This document shows positions 21,536 to 33,186 of a DNA stretch of 64,000 nt, in pieces. The stretch lies in assembly GCA_020746995.1 (NCBI GenBank), contig JAGPXD010000002.1, forward strand, positions 7,006,001 through 7,070,000, read 5' to 3'. Both the position numbers and the translations under genes were made by a program. Source of the stretch: Plectosphaerella cucumerina. Its lineage: Eukaryota; Ascomycota; Sordariomycetes; Glomerellales; Plectosphaerellaceae. The notes under the pieces were generated by a model, which saw nothing but the letters and a program-made list of their open reading frames with translations, searched no databases and was not told the origin of the DNA. Positions within the stretch are counted from its first letter, which is position 1. The number at the start of each line of letters is the position of its first letter.

Positions 21536-23460
21536 GAAGGTGTTGGTGATGTGTTGATAGCGGTTGTTGTGTGAGGTGTGTTTGTTTGGCAGACGAGAGT
21601 GTTGATACTTCCGAAAAAGCTTGTCGATGTCGCGGCCGGAGATACTGCTGAGTCGGTGGGGAGGGCCGGTTGTCAGGAAGAGGAAAAGGGACGACGGGAC
21701 CCCGAGTGTTTGGTCCGGAGAAGGAGAGGTCGAGCGCGGAAGGACCAGACATTGAGGGGAGCACGTTCTTGGCCCTCAGGCTCGGCTTTGTGAAGACGTG
21801 TTCTCGGGTGGCGGTGTCGTTTCATCTCTTGTCACAGCTGCGGAGCCCACTTTGGACTTTGAAGCCGCGAGTCGTGTTTCGCTGTGAGCCGCCGGGCGAT
21901 GAAGATGGGACGAAGGAGCAAGCGCCAGGTTTAAGGTGATTGATGTTCGCCCGTCCGCGGCCCGGCGGCTGTCCGGAGGTTGAGGTCGGGGTCGGAGGGC
22001 GGATGAGGTGAGTGGCCGGACTGACGCGTCGGACTTGAGGTTTCGCATCGGGCGTCCGGGAATGGATTAGGAGATTGGGAAGAGGTCGAGTGAGATCTGG
22101 TCTGATGGGTGGTATGCTCGTGTGAGGAGGAGTTCTTCTAGATTGCAGTCCCCTGGGTCAGGGCAGTTTGCCCCATGTGGGCTTGCTTCATCATGCTGGC
22201 CGGGGAAGAAAAAGGGGTCACCGAGGTGTAGCGGCCGATCACCGCACATCAACGCAATGTCCTGCCGATCTCAGCGAAGTGGAGGGTGACACTGACCACA
22301 CTTTGGCCATCTCTGGTCGGGTTCATTCCGGGCACGTGGATAGGGGTAGGACAGAGGTGGTGGTGGCATGCCCAGGGGATCGGGTTGTTCCAGTCATCTG
22401 AACATGTTGCGAGACCAAGCTTCGAGCAATCTATTTGAACCACGTCATTTCATTTGGCTTCTCCTCATCATTGGTACGTTTTTCGCAATGATGGACCATG
22501 GTCTGCTCGGCCTTGGACTTGGGACTGTAACGTGTCTGTCATGGTGAGCCTCCTACACGACTTTGTGCTGCCCTCGCATCAAGACAACTGCAAGGAATGA
22601 TGGCTTCCACTCACAAACGAAGAAGACGAAAAACCTGACTTTGGTCGGGCGACGGCTTGAAACCACCCCATTCTAATATACGACCTGCCCCATCCCCATA
22701 TTGCTTTCCTCGCCCTGCCTGGGTCAGACACAGTCACGCGTCCCATAAACTCCTCCCACAGGACCCCTCGGAGGATCCCTCTCGGGCAACACCACCGCTG
22801 CCAAGAGTCTGCCGACATCCTGCAGCCTGCAACATTAACTGCCCTGCCCTGCACGGTCATGACTCCCCCGCGCGCTTACACCAACATCCGTCATCGCCCC
22901 CGCGCGCCCACGACTCATGAGCCGGCGGCAAGGCGTCTCTCCTCTTCCAAAACATTGGTCGCCGGAGCGTGGAGTCGACTCCGGCTATATTGAGGTGGGA
23001 GAGCATGGCGCCATCATACAACATGGCAGCCGGACGGGGACCCGCTTCATTCGGCGGCACCGCAGCCGAGATTTCCCTTTCCGTCCACGCTGGTTATATG
23101 ACACGGCGCAGGGTAATATCAGAACAGCGGCGGCTCGCCCTGATGCGGCAGAGGTTATGGGGGGCTTTCGACTTCTTTTGGGGGCGTCACGGGGTCGGCC
23201 GTTGGGTTTCCGGGGAAAGGGGAGCAGGCTCTTTTTTTTGCCCCCCGGTTTCCGGGTCGGGGGGCTCGGCGGCGAGGGACGTTGTCGTCCGTTCCGGATG
23301 TAGATGAACATGATGAGAAAATACGGGCAGGACAATCAAGATATAACGTCGGTCCCAGACGATCTCTTCCGCTTCCTGCTGCCCTCCAATATCCAGCATC
23401 TCAAGCCTGGTTCGCAGATCGCCCCTACCATCCTCCATCCCTCCCTCTCTGTCCTCCAAC
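21536..23460. other. Divergent intergenic region between VAO-like and AA9 genes
   Basis: About 1.9 kb between two genes transcribed away from each other. It should carry both upstream regulatory regions, and no gene was supported in it. The frames seen are short and arginine/proline-rich. There are T and G runs just before the AA9 gene. Confidence 0.55.
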
Positions 23461-24537
23461 ATGCCCTCCATCAAGACCTCGGGCGTCCTCTCGGCGCTCG
23501 CCTCGGCGGCCCTCGTCTCGGCCCACGGCCACGTCGACTGGATCAACATCGACGGCGTCCGCTACCGCGGCTACGACTCCCCCGCCTTCCCCTACCAGCC
23601 CAACCACGCCCCCGTCATCGGCTGGAAGGTCAACGTCCCGGACAACGGCTTCGTCGAGCCCTCAAAGTTTAACCACCCCGACATCATCTGCCACACCGAC
23701 GGCACCCCCGCCCCCGTCCACGCAGAGGTCAAGCCCGGCTCCAAGCTGCTCTTCCAGTGGGACACCTGGCCAGAGTCGCACCAGGGTCCGGTCATCGACT
23801 ACATCGCTAAGTGTCCGGGCAACTGCGAGACCGTCGACAAGACCACGCTCGAGTGGGTGCGCATCAGCGAGAGCGGCCTGATCGACAAGCGCACCTTCAG
23901 CGGCTACTGGGGCGCCGACGTCCTCATGGACAACAACTTCTCCTGGGTCCTCCAGATCCCCCAGGACATCGCCGCGGGCAACTACGTCATCCGCCACGAG
24001 ATCCTTGCCCTCCACGGCGGCGCGAACCCCAACGGCGCCCAGGCCTACCCCCAGTGCTTCAACGTCCGCGTCTCCCAGTCCTCCGGCACCTGGGTGCCCA
24101 CCGGCGGCGTCAAGGGCACCGACCTGTACCGCGCCACCGACCCGGGCGTGCTCTTCAACATCTTCACCCCCTTCACCTCCTACCCCATCCCCGGCCCCGC
24201 CATCCGCCCGGGCCTGCCCTCCACCAGCGCCGCTCAGGTTTCCTCCACCCACACCGCCACCGGCACCCCGACCGCGCCGGGCTCCGGACCCGCCCCCACC
24301 TCGGTCCCAGCCCCCACCTCCGCCGGCGTCGTTACCACCTCGGCCCCGGCCCCGGCCACCACTCTTGTCACCTCCTCGCGCTCTTCGTCTGCTGCTCCCG
24401 CTACCACCAGCGCTGCCAGCGGTCCTACCGCTCCCAAGTGGGGACAGTGCGGTGGCCAGGGCTGGACCGGCCCGACTGTTTGCGTTGCTGGCTCAACCTG
24501 CACCGCGCTCAACCCCTTCTACTCTCAGTGCACTTAG
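23461..24537 (+). CDS. AA9 lytic polysaccharide monooxygenase with CBM1
   Basis: Intronless gene of 358 residues. The signal peptide ends at Ala21, exposing His22 (SAHGHVDW), the N-terminal copper ligand of the histidine brace. The second ligand lies in RHEILALH, and the axial tyrosine in AQAYPQCFNV. After the catalytic domain of about 220 residues comes a Ser/Thr/Pro linker of about 90 residues and a C-terminal family 1 cellulose-binding module (WGQCGGQGWTGPTVCVAGSTC ending NPFYSQC) with its four cysteines and aromatic face. AA9 enzymes oxidatively cleave cellulose and related glucans outside the cell with copper, an electron donor and peroxide or oxygen. This is strong evidence for a plant-biomass-degrading lifestyle. 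Confidence 0.96.
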   Translation: MPSIKTSGVLSALASAALVSAHGHVDWINIDGVRYRGYDSPAFPYQPNHAPVIGWKVNVPDNGFVEPSKFNHPDIICHTDGTPAPVHAEVKPGSKLLFQWDTWPESHQGPVIDYIAKCPGNCETVDKTTLEWVRISESGLIDKRTFSGYWGADVLMDNNFSWVLQIPQDIAAGNYVIRHEILALHGGANPNGAQAYPQCFNVRVSQSSGTWVPTGGVKGTDLYRATDPGVLFNIFTPFTSYPIPGPAIRPGLPSTSAAQVSSTHTATGTPTAPGSGPAPTSVPAPTSAGVVTTSAPAPATTLVTSSRSSSAAPATTSAASGPTAPKWGQCGGQGWTGPTVCVAGSTCTALNPFYSQCT

Positions 24538-24953
24538 GGGCACAAGTTAGTCTATTGGATATTTGGAAGAGATTGTGGGGAGTGAGTTCTTGATGATATA
24601 GCGAGCATGATGGATCCTTGTACATAGCGTAGTTGCCAGGTAGATGTCAAGAATTGCAAATGAGAGACGCAAATATCATTTGCAAAAATAATGCTTAGCT
24701 CCAGCTAGTTACTTGGACTGATTTGTAGGTTGAATGTCTGCCTGTTTACCCTGGCCTCCAACAAAAGAAATGCCCACGTGATCTAAAGTCCCAGCATACC
24801 AAGCCATAACCATATTAAACACAAATGAGAAGCCGTTGTCCGATGTCCATAAATCCTCCATGATGTAACCGTATGAGATGCATGCAACGCTGTGGCCGGA
24901 CCCGAAAGTGCCCAGACCATATGCCTTCTTGAAACCAATTTGACTCAAAGAAT
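24538..24953. other. Convergent 3' intergenic region
   Basis: About 415 bp between the ends of two converging genes, AT-richer than its neighbours. No gene or repeat was seen. Confidence 0.6.
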
Positions 24954-25666
24954 CTAGTACCCCTGCGGCCTCGACGGGTACTGGGCATACTGCTGTCCAC
25001 TGTACTGGTTGTGGTACTGGTCTCCCCGCTCCGGGCTCGAGTACCTCGCAGGGTCCACGGGCCGCAGGGGCTGAACGTCGTCAAAAGTGTCGGCGAGGTT
25101 CTTGAACTTGCGCTCATCGGGCACGGGCTTCGGCATGCGCAGCTCGATGAAGGAGAGGATAGCTGCATAGGCGGACATGAGGCTGTGTACCAACAAGTCA
25201 GCGCAAGAAGAATTGCAGGGTGAAGCAGGTCATCGTACCTGATGGACACGGCAAGTCCAATAATAGTCCAACCAAAAATGCAGCTCGTCGACAGCGACCC
25301 ACTCAGGGGACACATCTTCGTAGTAACCATCTGAGAAAAGTAGACGACGGCGCCCCAAAAGGCAATCTCGAGGGTGTTGAGGATCAAGTTCGCCTTGCGG
25401 CTGTAGAAGCGGGCGAACTTGCGGGCATGCTCCGTCAGGAGCTGGTAGCCGATGATGATGACAGACTTGCCGCCCTACACACTGTTAGCCAGGTACCGCA
25501 ACATTGATCCTTGGGCACTGACCATTCCCAGGGCGATGGTGTCCGCCCGTGTCATCGGCGTCTCGCCAATGATCATGCGTCCGACTGTCAGGCCCACGGC
25601 GCCGATGATGAGGACCAGCTCCAGGATGTGGGCCTTTGTCTTGTGCTCGGGGTCGAAGAGGCCCAT
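24954..25666 (-). CDS. Small four-helix (MARVEL-like) membrane protein
   Basis: Three exons (25666-25523, 25474-25239, 25182-24954; introns 48 and 56 nt) encode 202 residues. Four hydrophobic segments are visible: one near residues 13-33 (ILELVLIIGAVGLTVGRMI), one around 85 (AFWGAVVYFSQMV), one around 110 (CIFGWTIIGLAVSISLMSAYAAIL) and a short one near 45-60. They are followed by a hydrophilic C-terminal tail rich in tyrosine, glutamine and serine (YHNQYSGQQYAQYPSRPQGY). The layout resembles fungal MARVEL/tetraspanning proteins of the plasma membrane, but I cannot name the family with confidence and no enzymatic motif is visible. The first donor site is GTCAGT, a less common but usable variant. 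Confidence 0.75.
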
Positions 25667-26789
25667 GGTGGCGGTTTACTGCAGTAGCTGAGTGTATGGA
25701 ACCGGAAGCGAGAGTAGCGTCGATGTCAGGTAAGGACGGGAGGCTCCGAGATGCTGCGTATGGCCGAATCGCTTGGAAAGAAAGATGCCACTACGAAAGG
25801 AAAAGAACCGGTTTGTGTGTCCCGTGAACGTGCCGAAGATGGTGTGAAGCTGAAAGTGTCTAATCGGGCATTTCGGCAAGAAGCAACAGCCGGATGACGT
25901 CCTCATATAGGAGCCGTCTCTTCCATCTTTCCCCAACATCTTTACCCCTTTACCATCTCGGCTGTTCTCGCTTTCGCTCCCGAGTTGTACAGCTAAAGGC
26001 GCCGTTTCAGTGGTCTTCCCCCCCAAAAGGGCACTGGCCTACCGTCGCCCTGCGCCCGCCCGCCCGCCCTCGGCAGGGCTGAGCTTTTGTTACGAAGCTT
26101 CCGGGAGGAGCGGAGATCTATCATCTCCCCCTGACACTGGCAGGGGGGCATTCCAGTCTCCTATTCCGGGAGCACCATCGAAATCTGTGACAGGGGTCCA
26201 CGGCCGCAATCGACTCGACGCCAGGCGCGCGCTAGACACCTCGCTTTCGCGGCAGCTGTGTCTCGACACGGTGACCCCGGCGGGCTAGTGGGGCCCTTTC
26301 TCGGGTCATGCCGAGAACGTGGCCCGGACACCCGAGCCGGGCCAAGGCGGGAGGGCGAGGTTTCGCGAGAAAGCCGAGTCCCTGACTCGGCTGTGGCACG
26401 CACCGGCCTGGTTTTTTGGGTTGCGCGAAACCGAGCTGCAGGCAGCATTCCCATCAAACAGGCCATACTGACCTCGGGAGATTCGTACTCTGGCAGGAAG
26501 AAGGCTGCCGATTACCCGTTCTTTAATTTTCTTGATGTGTTGTCGCCGGATTAAGCATACGCGGCGCGCGGGGCGTCATGGTCGGCGGGCGAAAGCGAGG
26601 AGCAGGACGTTCTTCAATGCTGCTATATAACATGCGACGCAGGTGCCATCTGTTTGAGACTCTCTTGGCATCTTCAGACGCATCTCATTGTACTCCGAAG
26701 CGACAGCGAGCAATTCACAGCATTATAGCCCTGTCACGAGTTGCCTACACCCACCCCTCGACCACAACACCATCCTAGAGTGCGCCAAG
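25667..26789. other. Divergent intergenic region before RTA1-like gene
   Basis: About 1.1 kb between two divergent genes. No gene was supported. It contains a TATATAA box near 26624 that serves the RTA1-like gene, and short GC-rich runs of CCCG type near 26045. Confidence 0.55.
26624..26630 (+). promoter_or_regulatory. TATA box of RTA1-like gene
   Basis: TATATAA lies 166 bp upstream of the start codon. With initiation about 30-60 bp downstream, this predicts a 5' leader of roughly 100-130 nt. Confidence 0.45.
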
Positions 26790-27708
26790 ATGCCCACGCT
26801 CGAGACTTACAACGGCTACCCGCTGTGGCGGTACATCCCGTCTCTGCCGGCAGCCATCGTCTTCGCGGCCATATTCGGCATCCTCACCATCGGCCACACC
26901 TGGAGGATGTTCCGCCACAGGATGTGGTTCTGCATCCCCTTTGTCGTCGGCGGCGTCTGTAAGTCATCTCGCCTACCCTCGCAAGAGGCTTCTCGCTGAC
27001 AGCAACACCACAGTTGAGCTCGTCGGCTACGCGGGCCGAGCGGCGGCGCACAACTCGACCGGCAAACTGATCCCCTACGTCCTCCAGTCGACCTTCCTCC
27101 TCCTCGCCCCGGTCCTGTTCGCGGCATCGCTTTACATGACCCTGAGCAGGATCATCCGCGCCGTCGACGGCGCCAGCTTCTCGCTCATCAGGCCCACGTG
27201 GCTGACGCGCATCTTCGTCAGCGGCGACGTCTTCAGCTTTGTCATTCAGGCCAGCGGCGCCGGCCTCCGCGTGATGGCGGGCACGGGCAAGAGCGACATC
27301 AACCCGAACCTGGGCGCCAACATCATCGTGGGCGGCCTGGTCTTCCAGATTGTCATCTTCGGCATCTTCATGGCCGCCGCCCTCGTCTTCAACCGCCGCT
27401 TCAAGAGCCATGCCAGCTCGAGCGTGTCCCATGGCGTCCCCTGGCAGGCGAGCCTCAACATGCTGTACGTCACGTCGGCCGCGATCATGATCAGGAATAT
27501 CTTCCGTGTTGCTGAGTACGCCATGGGCCATGATGGATACTTGCTGGGTGTTGAGTGGGGCGTCTACGTCTTCGATGCGGCTCTGATGACCATCACCATG
27601 GCGTGGTTCTTCTGGCGTTACCCTAGCCAGCTCAAGCCAGCCCTCAAGTCGCTGGAGCATGGCAGCGAGGAGGGTGTCATCAGGCAGTCGGAGCAGGAGA
27701 GGAAGTAG
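26790..27708 (+). CDS. RTA1-like seven-helix membrane protein
   Basis: Two exons (26790-26958 and 27014-27708, 55-nt intron) encode 287 residues. The sequence shows seven hydrophobic segments and the RTA1 family signatures: YIPSLPAAIVFAAIFGILT in helix 1, FELVGYAGRAAAHN after helix 2, the helix-3 segment LLLAPVLFAASLYMTLSRI, and FVSGDVFSFVIQASGAGL in helix 4, with RNIFRVAEYAMGHDGYL near the end. Members such as yeast Rsb1, Rta1 and Rtm1 are linked to lipid translocation and resistance to toxic compounds. The true activity of most fungal homologues is unknown. It lies head-to-head with the four-helix membrane protein. Confidence 0.94.
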
Positions 27709-28470
27709 TCGGTATGAAGCCGGAGGAACGGTCAAGCGTTCAGGAGGGTAGCCTGCTTTGATTGCATGGTGGCGGAGGGCTGGATTGTTTCTTTTGTTTG
27801 AGTTTTCTGTTTGTCCGGCGTTCCGGTAGACTCGAGCGTGTGGTTTGTTTAGTCTAAAGATGAAAGTTAATAGCAAATGAAGTGTAAATCTCACGATCTT
27901 CTAAAGCCTGTCGTCGTGATGATGTTGTGAGTAGTTTGGCGAACGGGGCGACCATTTGCTCCGTCAAACAGACGATCACTTCTTCAAGTCAGAGATAGTC
28001 ATATCAGTTTTCTGAAGTCATGTTGAGCAGCAAACTTCGGTTGGTTGGGAAGTGACATCGTGAGCCAGGTGATGATGAAGAAAGATGTGAGCCGAGGCAG
28101 AATTGAAGCGGACGGGCACTCACAATGGAACCCAAGCCGTTATCTCCACCTGCCACCGGCTGCCGCAACTTATCGCGCCCCCACGTGGCCCCGGCGATTG
28201 GCCGCTGTGACTCAGCTGGCTCCGGCGACGACTCACCCGATTCAGCACGTCCCAGCGACCGTGACCCGCCAAGTCGAGGGCATCACCACTTCCATCCCCT
28301 CCCCTCTTCATCCGTTACCTCCAAAGCTCCTCTTCCCCCTTTCCTTTCCCCGTCCATCCCTTTCTCAATCTATAGATTATAGAGATTGAACAACCCGGGA
28401 CTCCTCCCGCTTCCACTCCCTCGAAACCCCCCTCAACCACCCTTATCGCCACTCGTCGCATCCGCCCAGC
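27709..28470. other. Intergenic region, no gene seen
   Basis: About 760 bp holding the 3' flank of the RTA1-like gene and the pyrimidine-rich promoter of the next gene (CT-rich from about 28280 to 28470). No further gene or repeat was recognised. Confidence 0.6.
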
Positions 28471-29708
28471 ATGGCCATCTACAGTGCCGTCCCGCCACCC
28501 CCTTCCGACGACGCGTCCCCCGCGCTCGAACCTCCCCAGACCCCGAGCCAACAACAACTGCCCCCGACCTCGACGACGCCCATCGACATTGAGGCCTGGA
28601 CCGTCCACGCCCTCCAGTCGCTCAGCATCAGCCCCATTGCGCGCGGCACCGGCACCCCCCTCGCCATCCCCCTCGACGAGGCCGCCGCCCGCCACCAGCA
28701 GCAACAGGATGAACAGGCCCGACGCACCGTCACCATCGCCGTGACCGACGTCCGCCGCGACCCGATCCGCCGCCCCCTCAGCCGGCGCGACAGCCTCAAG
28801 ACGCGCGACGCCGTCCTCAAAGGCGCAGAGGGCAGCCGCCAGCGCCGCCGCTGGGAGAACGGTACGTCCCTCCCACTCCTTCAAGCACGAACATCATCCT
28901 TACTGACAAACTTAGACCGCCTCGTCCACGTCCCCAACGTCCAACCCCCCCTCCCCTCCGACTACGCCCCCCACCCAACCCATCCCATCAATCATATCCC
29001 CTACCACCTCGCCGCCTTCTGGGACCGCGAACCCACCACCTCCGGCCCCTCCCTCCGCCAACGCCAAGCCGACAACCTCGCCGCCCAGCAAGCCCGCCGC
29101 AAGAAACTCCAAGTCGCCGCCGGCGCCGCCACCGGCCTCGGCCCCGGCCTGGTCCCCCGCGACCTGCGCGAGCACGCCCGCCGCTCCCCCGCCGTGCGCA
29201 ACTGGGTCCGCCACCTCGAGGAGCCCGTGCGCGATTTCGCCCGCGAACGCGCCGAGGACGGCGCCCGTCGCCGCGCTGCCGCCGCCGACGCGGATACGGA
29301 CGTCGAGGGCCTCGATAGCGAGGATGAGGAGATTGTGTTTGTCGGACGGAGGAATCAGACCGCCACCTCCGGCCCTGGCTGGAAGAAGGCTACCGTCGAG
29401 ACGGCAGGGCGGCTGGAAAAGGGCGTCGTTTTCGATGATCTCGGCGACGACGAGGGCGCCGCGTTCAAGTGCGTACCCCTTTTGCTTCTTCGTGATATGA
29501 TCGCTGACTTGTGTGCCCCAGACGCTGGCTGACACACTCCATCTCGGGCTACTATGGCCTGCACTCGCGCTCCGTCACGGCCGGTTCCCCCGCGCGCCGC
29601 GTCGTCTACGTCGGCGTCGCGGAGGCTCCGTCGGGAGCCAAGGCGAAGCGGAGGCAGAAGCAGCACAGCTGGACGGATCTGCCGCGGCCGCTGTGGGAGG
29701 TGTGCTGA
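28471..29708 (+). CDS. R3H-associated N-terminal domain protein
   Basis: Three exons (28471-28861, 28916-29468, 29522-29708; introns 54 and 53 nt) give 376 residues. The protein resembles the fungal family annotated with the R3H-associated N-terminal domain. It has a basic segment RRDSLKTRDAVLKGAEGSRQRRRWEN, a conserved DRLVHVPN...LPSDY...NHIPYHLA stretch, a helical region ending in NWVRHLEEPVRDF, an acidic segment LDSEDEEIVFVGR, and a C-terminal part WLTHSISGYYGLHSRSVT followed by a basic KAKRRQKQ. No R3H domain itself is present. A nuclear or nucleic-acid-related role is likely from the family and the basic patches, but it is uncharacterised. It converges with the siderophore transporter. 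Confidence 0.8.
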
Positions 29709-30036
29709 CGAGGGTGACTTTGCTGCGGGGTTATTGACTAGTGATGATGATGTTTGCTGCTTGTATGATTTGGAAACTGTACAAATCCAAGACCTTTCCG
29801 CCGCGTCGCCTGGTTGTCCTTGCCGGGACTCAAATTGGCCTGGCGAGTCAACCCGTGAGCTGCCCGACGCTATGCTTCTCCATCCACGACAATCACTTTA
29901 CAGGAAAAGTGCCAGATGCGTTCAAACATTACATTACGATGCACTAATGAAGCTTCTATCCAACAGGAACAGTGTCATGTTCCTCTCAGCCCTGTACCCA
30001 AGGCGGTACCAGGCAGTGACCTTGTTCGCCCCTCTC
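29709..30036. other. Convergent 3' intergenic region
   Basis: About 330 bp of AT-richer spacer between two converging genes. I see no gene. A short frame on the plus strand here belongs to no recognisable protein. Confidence 0.6.
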
Positions 30037-31899
30037 CTACGCCACGACATGATTTTCCGTCTTCTTGTTGAAGTTCTTCTCGTCCGAGTCCGAGGCGAGG
30101 GTCTGCTGGTCGTTGAGGTGGGGGTTGCGGGTGCACATGGCAAAGGCGATGAGGGGCACGCAGAGGCAGATGCCGGTGATGCACAGCAGGCGCTGGACGT
30201 AGCGGTAGGAGGAGATGATGGCGTCGCGCTCAGGGGTACCGACGGGGTACTCGAGGATGACGTCGAAGGGCTTGCCGTAGGCGGCCTCGGCGAGGGTCGC
30301 GTTACCGAACTCCGCGAGGCGGGTGGTGAGCTGAGCGGGCAGGGTCTGGGTCCAGATGGCACCAGAGACGGCGTTTCCGAGGGCGGACCCGACGTTATAG
30401 GTCGCGAGGTAGATACCCGTCATGACGGCGACGTGCTCGTGGATGACCGAGACCTGCATGGAGGCCTGGGCGGGGTAGGGGAACATGCCTCCGGCCATGC
30501 CGAGGAGGACCTGAGCGGCGATGACGCCGACGTGGCTGCTCGTCTCGGTGGCGCCGCGGAACTGGATGAGCAGGCCAAAGGCGACGAGGAACAGGCAGGT
30601 GCCGGCGACGATGAAGACCTTGAGGCGGCGGACGCGGTAGACGATGAAGCCGAGAGTGAAGCCGGTGACGACAGAGACGAAGCTGTAGATGGAGGAGACG
30701 CGGGTGGCCATCTCGACGCTCATGCCAAAGGCGACGATCATGACCGAGTAGAGGTAGTCGCCCTGCATGTACCAGGCAAAGTTGAGGCACAGGGCGATGC
30801 CCATGGCGCCCCAGATGCCGCGGTCCTTCATCCTGCGGAAGGGCACGAGGGGGTGGGGAGCGCGCGACTGCCACCACAGGAAGAAGGGCACGCAGACGAC
30901 GCCGATGACGATGGGGGCGATGGTGCGGGCCTCGTGCCAGGTCGACTCGAAGCCGCCGGCGAGGGTGAGGGGGACGAGGATGAGGGCGAAGCAGGCGATG
31001 AGCATGATGATGCCGATGACGTCGAGGCGCCAGAACAGCTCGACGAGGCCGCGCTTGAGGCCGAACTCCTGGAGGGGCGTCTTGTACCTGTCGAGAAGGC
31101 CGGCGCTGCGGGCGCGTTGACCGACGATCCAGAGGGAGACGAGCAGCGGCAGGGTGCAGACTGGGAAGATGATCCCCCACATGCCGATTCCCCAGCGCCA
31201 GGTGGTAGCACCGAGCACCGCGGCGGAGACGTTGCCGCTGACCCAGGTGTTGATGAGGAAGGGCAGGGCGGGGATGTAGCTGAAGAGCAGACGGGCGCGG
31301 GTGGAGGTGAGATCAGCGATGATGACCTGCAGCAGCAGAATGATCATGGTATAACCAATCTGGTAGATGATGGCGCCGCCGCTGAAGGAGGAGACGCCGG
31401 TGGAGGTGGACATGACGATGGTGCCGATGATGTAGAAGAAGATGGAGACGAGGATGAGCTCGAGACGGCCGAAGACGTCTGCGATCTTGGCGGCGGTGGG
31501 CTGGGCGGCGGCGGCGATGACGGCGCGCAGGACGTTGACGGTGGACAGGAGCGAGTGGTTGGCAAAGTCGTTTGTGGCCGCGGGCTGGTAGGCGTAGCGG
31601 AGGGTGCCGTCGAGGCCGTAGGCGTAGGCGGTCAGGAAGACGCCGAAGAAGATGCCGAGGCGGTCCCAGCGGGTGATGACCGAGTTCATGGCCTCGATAC
31701 GGGCCACTCCCAGGGAGGCCATGGCGCCGCCGAAGCCGCCGGTGGGCTCGTCGCCGGTGAAGTTGATGGCGGGGCCGTCCTGGACGGGTACCTGGGCTTT
31801 CTCGTCTTTGGGGTCGTGGGAGGGGTGGGAGCCTGTCGGGGAGGCTGGCGCGGGGGCCGCCTCGGGGACGGTCGCCCTGTTGTCGGGGACTGTCGCCAT
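30037..31899 (-). CDS. MFS siderophore-iron transporter (SIT/ARN family)
   Basis: Intronless gene of 620 residues with a hydrophilic N-terminus of about 75 residues and 14 predicted membrane segments. The size and motifs fit the siderophore transporter branch of the MFS: LGVARIEAMNSVIT before helix 1, FLTAYAYGLDGTLRYAYQPAAT, AAAQPTAAKIADVFGRLE in the helix 2-3 loop, ISTSTGVSSFSGGAIIYQIGYT-like helix 4 and SYIPALPFLINTWVSGN, then the repeated TWRWGIGMWGIIFPVC. It should bring iron-loaded hydroxamate siderophores across the plasma membrane by proton symport. Two exact ATCWGATAA sites in its long upstream region fit repression by an SreA-type GATA factor when iron is plentiful (inference). Confidence 0.95.
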   Translation of the reverse strand: MATVPDNRATVPEAAPAPASPTGSHPSHDPKDEKAQVPVQDGPAINFTGDEPTGGFGGAMASLGVARIEAMNSVITRWDRLGIFFGVFLTAYAYGLDGTLRYAYQPAATNDFANHSLLSTVNVLRAVIAAAAQPTAAKIADVFGRLELILVSIFFYIIGTIVMSTSTGVSSFSGGAIIYQIGYTMIILLLQVIIADLTSTRARLLFSYIPALPFLINTWVSGNVSAAVLGATTWRWGIGMWGIIFPVCTLPLLVSLWIVGQRARSAGLLDRYKTPLQEFGLKRGLVELFWRLDVIGIIMLIACFALILVPLTLAGGFESTWHEARTIAPIVIGVVCVPFFLWWQSRAPHPLVPFRRMKDRGIWGAMGIALCLNFAWYMQGDYLYSVMIVAFGMSVEMATRVSSIYSFVSVVTGFTLGFIVYRVRRLKVFIVAGTCLFLVAFGLLIQFRGATETSSHVGVIAAQVLLGMAGGMFPYPAQASMQVSVIHEHVAVMTGIYLATYNVGSALGNAVSGAIWTQTLPAQLTTRLAEFGNATLAEAAYGKPFDVILEYPVGTPERDAIISSYRYVQRLLCITGICLCVPLIAFAMCTRNPHLNDQQTLASDSDEKNFNKKTENHVVA

Positions 31900-32599
31900 G
31901 GTCTGGGGGGTGTCAGAGGCTGAGATAGAGATGCATGGAGGGGGAATGCTGGGTTAAAAAGAGTGAAAAGCAGAGGCCAGCTCCTGGGTTTAAAGTCTAT
32001 GATGTTGGGGGCATTGGATGGCGGGAAGAGGCTGGGGAAGAGGGGCAGTGTTTGAGGAAGACGCCTCAGAGAAAGACTTACGGATGATTGGGAAATGTCA
32101 CCCGTGGTGCTGGAAGGGGCGGGCTTGTCTGGTCGTTCCTTCCTCAACTTGAAAAGCTCCCAGGAGAAAAGATGGGGAGGATGCTGTGCAGTCGCCGGGC
32201 GGTGGAAGCTCTCGACCAGAAAAGTGTCGATCAGAGGAGACGCGAGGTGACACGGCCTTCACTTATGTACTTTTCACCTCCCAGGACCCAAGGTTGCATG
32301 GCACCGCGAAGATCCTTCTCCTCCAGGTCCCGTCCCCTCGGTCGTCGCCGTCAGGGTACGACGCTCCCAAGGACCCAAGCCCCATACCCTAGCAACCTTA
32401 GTCTGCTCGTCCGGCAAAAGATGCAGAAAAACCCGCTGCATCCAGAAGGCGAGGACCACGCAAAGGGCCCAATGACACGCCGTCGCGCGCACCCAGCTTC
32501 GAGGACCCCTTGTCTGTTCTGTGTCTGCCGGGAAGCTCCTGGCGGGAACACGAAGTGGAGGGGTGGGTGGGCGCGGTGGCGAGTGGCCATCGGGGGCCC

Positions 32600-32608
32600 A
32601 TCTGATAA
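32600..32608 (+). promoter_or_regulatory. Iron-responsive GATA site, ATCTGATAA
   Basis: An exact match to ATCWGATAA, about 700 bp upstream of the siderophore transporter start codon. In ascomycetes this extended GATA motif is the known target of the iron-dependent repressors SreA, SRE and Fep1. Confidence 0.6.
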
Positions 32609-33186
32609 GATTGAACCGGGTCCAGAGACGGGCCTTGGCCGTCTTGGAGGGATGCACGCTGGACGCAAAGAGGGGGGGCGTGCGAGGAGATGGAGCTTGG
32701 GGCGCTGTCATGATCATCAGGAGTGGCACGATGGGCGAGGGGTCGATGGACCTCGGTCCCGAATCGTCGGGTGCGTCTCGAGTCGGGGTCTGCAGGAGGC
32801 AGTGTCGGTGTGGCATCGCCGACCATTCGATCTGTTGCAGATGTTGGCCGCATCATCAAAGAGAGCAGCGGCAGAGTGGTACGAGTCGGAGAGCTTCCCA
32901 ACGCCGGGCGGCCACTGGCAGGCCAGACCACTCCAGCCGGACATTTGGCTGCCCATCTTCCCTGAAAACGAACCCACCTCGTTCCAGGTCACTGTCACAC
33001 CTCTGACCGAGAAGCCCGACCCCGGTTTGCCTGGGCGAATTTTCTCATCCATCTCGGCTCATGTTTCCTCGATTGTGGTGAAGTTCGAGGCTAGAGGTCG
33101 TTCAGCCCACATGCCTGATGACCGAGACACACGGTCGGGAACAAAGGAACGCCGGGACCCCCTCCGAGGTTCAATGCAAAACTTTT

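Noticed and set aside
23662..24252. Minus-strand frame opposite the AA9 gene
   Set aside because: It is antisense to a well-supported intronless gene and has shadow-like Gly/Val/Asp composition.
29554..31923. Plus-strand open frame of 789 residues
   Set aside because: It lies antisense to the siderophore transporter. Its composition (Gly, Asp, Glu, Val rich, repeats of GD and EG) is what the reverse of GC-rich membrane-protein codons produces, and no domain is visible.
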